Shown here: piece after piece, positions 1-5,496 of the stretch
Position numbering within the stretch: position 1 is the first letter of the stretch
How the letters are laid out: the number at the start of each line of letters is the position of its first letter
Assembly: GCA_021160185.1 (NCBI GenBank)
Contig: JAGHDA010000138.1
Span: 1-9,004, forward strand
Direction of reading: 5' to 3'
DNA length: 9,004 nucleotides
DNA from: Verrucomicrobiota bacterium
GTDB taxonomy: Bacteria; Verrucomicrobiota; Verrucomicrobiia; Limisphaerales; CAZBKV01
Notes under the pieces: model-generated
Told to the model about the DNA's origin: nothing
The model's database searches: none
Seen by the model: only the letters and a program-made list of their open reading frames with translations
Position numbers and translations under genes: made by a program

Positions 1-773
1 AGCCGCGTGCGCGCGTCGCTGAGGGCGTCGCGGATTTCCATCGACTTGACGCGCCACTGTCCGCGGACCTTTTTCACGCTGCCGATGTTGAACTCCTTGA
101 GGAGTTTTCCGGAGGCGTCATATGCCTCGGCGCGAAGCAGCGCCAGCTTCTCGGCGTCGATCCAGCTCTTGACCGAGCCATACTGCCCGGGCGCAGGATC
201 AGGGTTGACGCTTTCCAAAACCCGGCAGGGGCGGCCCTTGCGCATTTCGCTCCCTAGGATCCGTTGTTTCGGCCACCAGAGGAACTCCAGGCCCAAATCG
301 CAAAGCCAGAATTGCGAGCCGGCAAAAGAAACCGCGGCTTCCCCGCCTCGGAGGGTGACAACCTTGCCTCCCGGCGGTCGGTAGACATAGCGGTTGGGCT
401 TGCTTCCCTGATGGATCACAAGGAGCTCCTCCGCCGGCGCGCCATGCGCGTCGTAGACGACGTAGTGGGACTGCCACCCCTCGGGCAACGGTTGGACGGT
501 CAACCGCACCGGGACCTCTTTCCACCACTTGCCGGCGGGGTTGCGCAGCCGGAGAAGGCCGGAAGCTTCAAAGACTTCCGTCGGACGTTGTTCCCGCACC
601 AATTGGGCCAAGGCGGGGCCGTCGAGCTTCGCCGCCGCGGCGGCGCGTCCCCCGCTCGGAAAGGCGAGCCACGCGGCCGCGAGAAGAAACAAAAAGCGAA
701 GGCCGCTTCGCGCCGCCGAGCTGAGGCGGAGCTCGACGGCCGCTGAGTCGGAATGTCTTCGAGCCTTTGACAT
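1..773 (-). CDS. LolA-like outer membrane lipoprotein-sorting protein, partial (C-terminus beyond window)
   Basis: The frame is open from ATG at 773 to the left edge (257 complete codons plus two bases), so only the C-terminal end is missing, probably a few dozen residues at most. Residues 1-22 are basic or polar, 23-39 are hydrophobic (FLFLLAAAWLAF) and an Ala-rich stretch follows, which fits a signal peptide for export. The mature part begins LDGPALAQLV and runs as a beta-rich domain with PGQYGSVKSWID (about 196-206), YDASGKLLKEFNIGSVKKV (218-236) and GQWRVKSMEIRDA (238-250). These resemble the end of the LolA-like/TP0789 family, which has the LolA fold and is thought to bind lipoproteins or lipids in the periplasm. 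ATG 773 is chosen because GGAGGG lies 7 bases upstream, and it directly follows the Lon stop, so translation is probably coupled to lon. The family name rests on recalled motifs; the exact cargo is unknown. Confidence 0.82.
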   Translation of the reverse strand, partial: MSKARRHSDSAAVELRLSSAARSGLRFLFLLAAAWLAFPSGGRAAAAAKLDGPALAQLVREQRPTEVFEASGLLRLRNPAGKWWKEVPVRLTVQPLPEGWQSHYVVYDAHGAPAEELLVIHQGSKPNRYVYRPPGGKVVTLRGGEAAVSFAGSQFWLCDLGLEFLWWPKQRILGSEMRKGRPCRVLESVNPDPAPGQYGSVKSWIDAEKLALLRAEAYDASGKLLKEFNIGSVKKVRGQWRVKSMEIRDALSDARTR

Positions 774-3281
774 CTAATTCCCTCCGGTTCGGGCTCGACC
801 CCCGCGCCGCTCTTTTCCGGGCCGTTTTGCGGCCGCGTCCGAGCCGGGGGGTTGGACGCTTCCTCCGCCGGGACGCTTCACCGGCGGGAGAGGCCGGAGC
901 GCCAAACGCGCCGCTTCCTCGGCCCGCTTCACGAAGCGGGGCCGCAACGCGCGCCTGGTTTCTTCCGGAACTTCGTTCCATTCGGCCCGATTGGCCTCGG
1001 GCAGAATAACCTCCTTTAATCCGGACCGGGCGGCGGCGAGGACCTTTTCCTTGATCCCGCCCACCGGCAGGACGCGGCCTCGGAGGCTGATCTCGCCGGT
1101 CATGGCAAGGTCCGAGCGCACCCGCCTGCCGGCGAAGAGGGACGCCAGCGCCGTGAAGATGGTCACCCCGGCGCTGGGGCCGTCCTTGGGCGTGGCGCCG
1201 GCAGGCACGTGGATATGCAAGTCGACCTGATCCATCGGCGGCGGTTCCATGTCGAGCGTCCGAGCCTGGCTGCGGAGAAGGCTGAGCGCCGTCTGGGCGC
1301 TTTCCTTCATCACCTCCCCGAGCGAACCGGTCAGGATCAACCGCCCTTTCCCGGGCATCTTTGTGGCTTCGATGAAGAGGATGTCGCCACCGACCGGCGT
1401 CCAGGCCAGACCGATGGCGATGCCGCATTCCGTGATGCGGTCGGCCGTTTCGTTTCGGTAGGGAGGCGCGCCGAGGAGCCGCGGGAGGTCCTCCGCCTTG
1501 ACGCTTACTGATTTGGAGCCGGAGACCACGATTTGCCGCGCCGCTTTGCGGGAAAGGGCGGCCACCCCTCGCACCAACTGCCGCACCCCCGCTTCGCGAG
1601 TGTACTCGCGAATCAGGCGGCGGAGGGCCGGGAGGCGGATGCGAAGCTGGCGCGGCTTCAGGCCGTGGTCTTGAAGCTGGCGCGGGATGATGTGGCGTTT
1701 GGCGATCTGAAGCTTCTCCTCGACGGTGTAGCTGGGCAGCTCGATGACCTCGAGCCGGTCCCGCAAGGCCGGATGCACCGGCTCCAGCCAGTTGGCCGTG
1801 GCCAGGAAGAGCACGCGCGACAAATCAAACGGCACGTCCAGGTAGTGGTCGATGAAAGCGTGATTCTGCTCCGGATCCAACGCTTCCAGCAGGGCGGAAG
1901 CGGGGTCGCCGCGCGGGCCGCTCCCCACTTTGTCCAACTCGTCCAGCAGGAAGACTGGGTTGTTGCTCTTGACCCGGCGCAAGCCCTGGATGATGCGCCC
2001 CGGCATCGAGCCTACGTAGGTCCGGCGGAAGCCGCGGATCTCGGCTTCGTCGTGCACGCCGCCGAGGGAGATGCGGAGGAACTTCCGGCCCAAGGCTTCC
2101 GCCACGCTTCGGCCCAAGGAAGTCTTGCCCACGCCGGGCGGCCCCACCAGGCAAAGAATGGGGCCCTTGAGGTCTCGCTTTAACTGCATTACCGCAAGGA
2201 ACTCTAAGAGCCGCTCCTTGACCTTCTTCAGGCCGTAGTGATGCGCCTCGAGAATCTCCTCCGCCTTGCGGAGATCGAGCCGGTCCTCGGTGGAGGCGTT
2301 CCAGGGCAGATTGACGATCCAGTCCAGGTAGTTGCGCAGGACTACATATTCGGCCGAGGCGGGCGGGGTTTGGCGGAGCCGGCCAAGCTCGGTCATTGCC
2401 GCCTTGCGCGCCTCCTCGGGCAGATCCGCCTTGCGGAGCTCTTCGGCCAGCGTTTCCAGTTCGTTCTCCCATTCGCCCTCTCCAAGCTCTTTCTGGATGG
2501 CTTTGAGCTGCTCGCGCAGGAAGAACTCCCGTTGGGTCTTGCTCATCGAGGAGGAAGCCTCTTTCTGGATCTTGGAGCCCAGCTCCAGCAGCTCCGCCTC
2601 GCGCATCAGCAGCCGGAGAAGGGTTTTGAGGCGCTCCTTGACGTTGGCGATCTCCAGCAGTTTCTGACGGTCGGAAAGATTCAGATGCACGTTGGCGGCG
2701 ATCATGTCCGCCAACTGCCCCGGCTGCTCAGCGTGCATCACCGCCGCGCGAACCTGGTCGTTCAGGGCCAGAGAGAGTTCGGCGATCTGTTGAAACTTCT
2801 CCTTTACGCTCCGGGCCAGGGCGGCGAGCTCCAGCGAGTCTTCGACTTCTTCGGGGATGATCTCACACCGAGCGCGCGGGTAGGGCTCCCGACTTGCCCA
2901 TTCGTAGATCCGGATTCGGCGCAGCCCCTCGACGAGGATCCGCGCCGTGCCGTCCGGATACTTGAGCATCCTAAGGATCCGGCCCAGGCAGGCGACGGTG
3001 TGCAGCTCCTCGGGAGCAGGCTCTTTTGTTTCCGGATTTTTCTGAAGGGCCAAGCCGACCAGACGGTCGCCCGCGATGACGTCGTCGATGAGCCGCAGGC
3101 TGGAGCCGGACTCCACCGCTAACGGAGTCACCATCGCCGGGAAGATGACCACGTCGGTCAGTCCGAGGATGGGCAAGGCCGCCGGCAACGCGACGCTGGA
3201 AGGCTGCTGGGACTGTTTGCCGCCGCTTTCCGAATCGGCGGCGTCGGCGATATGGATGGGCTCTTGAGGCAAAAAATCCAT
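774..3281 (-). CDS. lon: ATP-dependent serine protease Lon (LonA type)
   Basis: This is a cytosolic AAA+ protease that unfolds and degrades damaged and regulatory proteins. At 835 residues it has the full LonA layout: an N-terminal substrate-binding domain (about 32-230, starting LPILGLTDVVIFPAMVTPL), a coiled-coil linker with FFLREQLKAIQKELGE (253-268), the AAA+ module and the C-terminal protease domain. Walker A is GPPGVGKT (380-387), Walker B is VFLLDELD (443-450), sensor-1 is Asn497, the likely arginine finger is Arg509 and the sensor-2 arginine is Arg567. The catalytic dyad is Ser703 in PKDGPSAG and Lys746, the second Lys of GGIKEK; the 43-residue separation equals that in E. coli Lon (679/722). 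Two oddities: GVRQLVR at sensor-2 where GVRxLER is usual, and a Pro/Gly/Arg-rich tail from about residue 800. ATG 3281 has only a weak GGAAAG upstream. It follows hsp20 by 105 bases and abuts the LolA-like gene. Confidence 0.98.
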   Translation of the reverse strand: MDFLPQEPIHIADAADSESGGKQSQQPSSVALPAALPILGLTDVVIFPAMVTPLAVESGSSLRLIDDVIAGDRLVGLALQKNPETKEPAPEELHTVACLGRILRMLKYPDGTARILVEGLRRIRIYEWASREPYPRARCEIIPEEVEDSLELAALARSVKEKFQQIAELSLALNDQVRAAVMHAEQPGQLADMIAANVHLNLSDRQKLLEIANVKERLKTLLRLLMREAELLELGSKIQKEASSSMSKTQREFFLREQLKAIQKELGEGEWENELETLAEELRKADLPEEARKAAMTELGRLRQTPPASAEYVVLRNYLDWIVNLPWNASTEDRLDLRKAEEILEAHHYGLKKVKERLLEFLAVMQLKRDLKGPILCLVGPPGVGKTSLGRSVAEALGRKFLRISLGGVHDEAEIRGFRRTYVGSMPGRIIQGLRRVKSNNPVFLLDELDKVGSGPRGDPASALLEALDPEQNHAFIDHYLDVPFDLSRVLFLATANWLEPVHPALRDRLEVIELPSYTVEEKLQIAKRHIIPRQLQDHGLKPRQLRIRLPALRRLIREYTREAGVRQLVRGVAALSRKAARQIVVSGSKSVSVKAEDLPRLLGAPPYRNETADRITECGIAIGLAWTPVGGDILFIEATKMPGKGRLILTGSLGEVMKESAQTALSLLRSQARTLDMEPPPMDQVDLHIHVPAGATPKDGPSAGVTIFTALASLFAGRRVRSDLAMTGEISLRGRVLPVGGIKEKVLAAARSGLKEVILPEANRAEWNEVPEETRRALRPRFVKRAEEAARLALRPLPPVKRPGGGSVQPPGSDAAAKRPGKERRGGRARTGGN
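781..786 (-). promoter_or_regulatory. Strong ribosome binding site for the LolA-like gene, inside lon
   Basis: The minus strand reads GGAGGG, then AATTAG, then ATG. The spacing of about 7 bases is ideal, and this fixes the start of the downstream gene at 773. The site lies within the last codons of lon, consistent with reinitiation by ribosomes finishing lon. Confidence 0.75.
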
Positions 3282-3386
3282 TCTTTCCGGAGAAGCGCGT
3301 TGACAAGCGTAAACGTCGGCCCTTCGCGGAGGCGCGCCCTCTTCTCTTCTCCATCCCGTCCGTCCGAGGGGGCGAGGAAAGGCGGC

Positions 3387-3803
3387 TTATTCTCCTGACT
3401 CGACCGGAACCCGCTGGGGCGGAGCGGGCTCTCTCTTGCGAATCGGAACCTCGACGCGCAGGAAGCCGTCGGCGTAGGAGGCCTTGGCCCTGGTCGGGTC
3501 GCATTCCGGCGGCAAAGCCACCGCCCGCTCAAAAAGCCCGTAATCGATTTCTACGATCGAAAACCGACATTGCCCCTCGCGGCAGTCGTCATAACGGCGG
3601 CCGCGGATGCGGAGCAACCCGCCTTCCACCACCAGCTCCAGGTCTTCTTTGCGAACGCCGGCCAACTCCGCCTTGACCACGAAAGCCCGTTCGGTGAGGT
3701 AGGCGTCCACCGGGGGCGACCATGCCCCGTTGCTTCCGCCCGTCGGCTCCGATCCGGCGCACCGGATGAACGCCGAGGCCATGTAGATATGGTTCGCCGC
3801 CAT
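3387..3803 (-). CDS. hsp20: Hsp20/alpha-crystallin family small heat-shock protein
   Basis: This is an ATP-independent holdase chaperone that binds unfolding proteins in the cytosol and usually forms oligomers. The 138-residue length is typical. A short N-terminal arm (1-27) leads into the alpha-crystallin domain (about 28-122): WSPPVDAYLTERAFVVKAEL, then AGVRKEDLELVVEGGLLRIRG, then YGLFERAVALP (88-98) and the signature ASYADGFLRVEVP (108-120). The C-terminal RVPV (131-134) matches the I/V-x-I/V motif used for oligomer contacts. There are four cysteines (15, 74, 79, 101), more than usual, with two in the loop before strand 6. ATG 3803 is preceded by AGGA with 8 bases of spacing; Met8 is a possible alternative start. 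It lies 13 bases after the small Cys-rich membrane protein gene and 105 bases before lon, so all three are probably co-transcribed. No CIRCE, HAIR or clear sigma-32 box was seen. Confidence 0.95.
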   Translation of the reverse strand: MAANHIYMASAFIRCAGSEPTGGSNGAWSPPVDAYLTERAFVVKAELAGVRKEDLELVVEGGLLRIRGRRYDDCREGQCRFSIVEIDYGLFERAVALPPECDPTRAKASYADGFLRVEVPIRKREPAPPQRVPVESGE

Positions 3804-3811
3804 TCTCTAAA

Positions 3812-3815
3812 TCCT
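3812..3815 (-). promoter_or_regulatory. Ribosome binding site of hsp20
   Basis: AGGA on the minus strand lies 8 bases before ATG 3803, in the 13-base gap after the TGA of the preceding small gene. It supports the 3803 start over Met8 and a shared transcript with the upstream gene. Confidence 0.55.
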
Positions 3816-3816
3816 A

Positions 3817-4068
3817 TCAATCGCTTCGAAGGGCGACAAGTCTGCGCTCCTCCGCAGAAAGCGCCGTTCCGGAGCGCCCTGGAAGCTGCTGGGGCGAAGC
3901 GCCTTTTCGCCCGCGCAGGATCATGGGCCGCCGCGCGCCGCAGGCGCCTCCTGCGCAGCCGCAAAGCCCCGTCGCGCTTCCGCGCCGCCAGCGCCGCCAT
4001 CCCTTCCCCGCCAACCACAAGGCGCTGAGGGCGACCAGGCCGAGCGTCATCGCCTCTTGCCAATCCAT
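3817..4068 (-). CDS. Small Cys-rich single-helix membrane protein (FeoB-associated-like)
   Basis: This 83-residue protein begins MDWQEAMTLGLVALSALWLAG, a short start followed by one hydrophobic segment (about 6-21). A strongly basic stretch (GWRRWRRG, 23-30) follows, then a small Cys cluster CGCAGGAC (36-43) and a basic, probably cytoplasmic tail containing the phrase ILRGRKGASPQ. The plan (short N-terminus, one helix, Arg patch, CxC...C cluster) resembles the FeoB-associated Cys-rich membrane protein family and small MDWQ-type proteins I recall from Verrucomicrobia. The positive-inside rule puts the cysteines in the cytoplasm. No feoA or feoB lies in the window, so a role in iron transport is not supported by context. 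It is the first gene of the presumed hsp20-lon operon, ending 13 bases before hsp20. The ribosome site is weak (AGG about 9 bases upstream). The coding call rests on composition, membrane plan and tight spacing. Confidence 0.68.
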   Translation of the reverse strand: MDWQEAMTLGLVALSALWLAGKGWRRWRRGSATGLCGCAGGACGARRPMILRGRKGASPQQLPGRSGTALSAEERRLVALRSD

Positions 4069-4121
4069 GGGGAAAACCTAAGCAAAGCGTCCTATTGCGC
4101 AACCCCCAGAAGCGGAAAAGG

Positions 4122-4135
4122 TTTCGATTTTCGAT
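4122..4135. repeat. Perfect tandem 7-base repeat upstream of the hsp20-lon group
   Basis: TTTCGAT occurs twice without a gap (ATCGAAA on the minus strand). It is in the 96-base interval between the PRXL2-like stop (4165) and the small membrane protein start (4068), the only non-coding interval ahead of the proteostasis genes. It could be part of an operator or an AT-rich upstream promoter element, or chance. I see no convincing -35/-10 pair next to it. Confidence 0.3.
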
Positions 4136-4164
4136 TCTGAGGCAGAGGCGTCCCGAGAGCGGCT

Positions 4165-4704
4165 TCAAGCTTCGCGGGGCCCTTGCTGGTCCTCGTCGGC
4201 CAACCCGGCCAGGCATTGGTCGATCGCCTCTTCCCATGGCGGCTCGGCTCCAGAATGGGGTTGAACCCAGAGGTAAAGCGTTCGTTCGCCTTCTGTGACC
4301 GCCACTCCTCCCAGCCGGGCCACATCGCCCCGAGGCAGGCCCACAGGACATCCCTCGCGAACCACCGCGCGGAAGCCTTCGAGCCAGACGCGCGGCCCGA
4401 GCCACTGGCCCACGCCGCCTCGGGGAAAGCCGAACAGGGAGAAAAGCTCCCCTCCCGGGTCGGCCACGATTTCAACTCCGCCCACGCCGCGCCGCTCGGC
4501 CGCCGGCTCCAGGTCGCCCGGCTTTCCCGGATGCGCCACTTTCACCGCCACGCCCTTCTCCCGGAGCCGCGGCAAAAAGCCGGAGAGCCGTTCCAGCCAG
4601 CGATGGCAAAAGGGACAGCCGCTATGGCGCACGAACACCCAGAACGTCCGCCTCGGTTTCCGCCCCGAGGCCTGCCCGCTTTTCGCTTGTTCGCTCTGGC
4701 TCAT
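4165..4704 (-). CDS. PRXL2/AhpC-TSA_2-like thioredoxin-fold protein with CPFC motif
   Basis: This 179-residue protein has, after a polar start, a TFWVFVRHSGCPFCHRWLERL stretch (20-40) in which Cys30 and Cys33 form a CxxC at the end of the first strand. This is the classic position of the redox-active site in the peroxiredoxin-like PRXL2 (AhpC-TSA_2/SelL-like) family. Other family traits are VEIVADPGGELFSLFGF (77-93), WLGPRVWLEGFRAVV (101-115), a Leu-Gly-Gly-Val strand (131-134) and a final strand plus PPWEEAID helix (155-162). It probably acts as a cytosolic thiol oxidoreductase or peroxidase-like enzyme; its substrate cannot be inferred. Cys119 is a third conserved-looking cysteine. ATG 4704 overlaps the Mut7-C stop in an ATGA and has GGAGAG 6 bases upstream, which fixes the start and implies translational coupling. 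A longer open frame continues upstream in this phase to 5316, but only as a shadow of the preceding gene. Confidence 0.82.
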   Translation of the reverse strand: MSQSEQAKSGQASGRKPRRTFWVFVRHSGCPFCHRWLERLSGFLPRLREKGVAVKVAHPGKPGDLEPAAERRGVGGVEIVADPGGELFSLFGFPRGGVGQWLGPRVWLEGFRAVVREGCPVGLPRGDVARLGGVAVTEGERTLYLWVQPHSGAEPPWEEAIDQCLAGLADEDQQGPREA

Positions 4705-5453
4705 TCTTCGCTCTCCGGGGGGCGAAGCGGCGGAGCCGCCCTTTGGTCTCGAAGGGAAGCCGCTTCGGCGAGCGCCCGCTCGATCCGCTGCCAATGCGTT
4801 CCTTTCCAGAAGAGACCCCCGCACCCTTCGCATACGAAGAACTCTTCCAGCCACCGAAAGGTGCGCGGGGGAATCCGGTCGGCGAGTTCCTGCTTGGAGC
4901 GTCGGACCAAACGCCCGCCGCAGCGCATGCATCGGGGAGGCAGGAGAGGCAAGCCCAACTCGCTCAGCGTCCGTGCCAGCTGCTGGGCCGGACTCAGCGC
5001 CGGCGGCAGCCACAGGGCGCAAACCCAACCGTCCCGGACCAGGCGGCGCTCCATCAGCAGGCTGTCCGTGGTCGCCAGAACCGCCTCTTCGGCCATCGCT
5101 CTGCGGACTAATTCCTCGTCGTCCATCTCCGGCGACCATTCCGCGGGGTAGCCGCCCGCCCGCAGCCACCGGGCCAGGCCGCCGAGGCCGGCGTCGCAGC
5201 GGAACCGGGTTTCCTCGGGACGAAGCGGCGGCCGTTCCTGAAACCGCCCCGCCCGACGCGGCGAGCGGTTTGCCCGCGCCTGGGCTTCCCGCCAGGCCTC
5301 TTCCCATCCGCGCCACTCCGGCCCGCGGCTTCCGGCCGCCTTGGCCTTCGCGCGGCGGCGGAACCAGGCGAGCGCCTTCTCCGGACGCCGCGCCCCTAAC
5401 GTTTCCGCCAGAGCGCGGAAGCGATTCTCGTATGCCCGCTGAATCCGGCGCAC
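4701..5453 (-). CDS. Mut7-C RNase domain protein with zinc ribbon and basic N-terminal extension
   Basis: This 250-residue protein carries a Mut7-C domain (about 82-224), a PIN-like fold predicted to cut RNA. RFRCDAGLGGLARWLRAGGY (83-102) holds Asp87, Asp111/Asp112 sit in MDDEELV, and Asp130 is in LATTDSLLM; these acidic residues would bind metal. Two zinc knuckles, CMRC (175-178) and CEGC (208-211), flank the second half, followed by GLFWKGTHWQRI (213-224), the usual end of the family. The first 80 residues are Arg/Ala-rich and helical-looking (for example WFRRRAKAKAA) and are not part of the domain; they may bind nucleic acid. Start: GTG at 5453, with an in-frame TAA four codons upstream, so this is the longest possible frame; GGGAG lies only 2 bases away, an odd spacing. 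It follows the 563-residue gene by 43 bases and overlaps the PRXL2-like gene by 4. Confidence 0.88.
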   Translation of the reverse strand: MRRIQRAYENRFRALAETLGARRPEKALAWFRRRAKAKAAGSRGPEWRGWEEAWREAQARANRSPRRAGRFQERPPLRPEETRFRCDAGLGGLARWLRAGGYPAEWSPEMDDEELVRRAMAEEAVLATTDSLLMERRLVRDGWVCALWLPPALSPAQQLARTLSELGLPLLPPRCMRCGGRLVRRSKQELADRIPPRTFRWLEEFFVCEGCGGLFWKGTHWQRIERALAEAASLRDQRAAPPLRPPESEE

Positions 5454-5496
5454 GGCTCCCGCTTATGATAAAGCCGGCTCGCGCGCCGGTCCAGGC

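Noticed and set aside
199..528. A 109-codon minus-strand frame near the left edge
   Set aside because: It is out of phase with the LolA-like reading, which is open over the full 773 bases, has a signal peptide and carries family motifs.
2238..3122. A 294-codon open frame on the plus strand
   Set aside because: It lies entirely antisense to lon, whose frame is certain.
3282..3386. Promoter or operator between hsp20 and lon
   Set aside because: The 105 bases include a purine-rich stretch and a TTGTCA, but the latter is only about 15 bases before the start codon and no partner -10 or inverted repeat was found.
5474..5489. Hairpin CCGGC-GCGCGA-GCCGG between the 563-residue gene and the Mut7-C gene, considered as a terminator
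   Set aside because: The stem is only 5 pairs and is followed by CTTTATC instead of a run of T, so it is too weak to call; it might still attenuate transcription.
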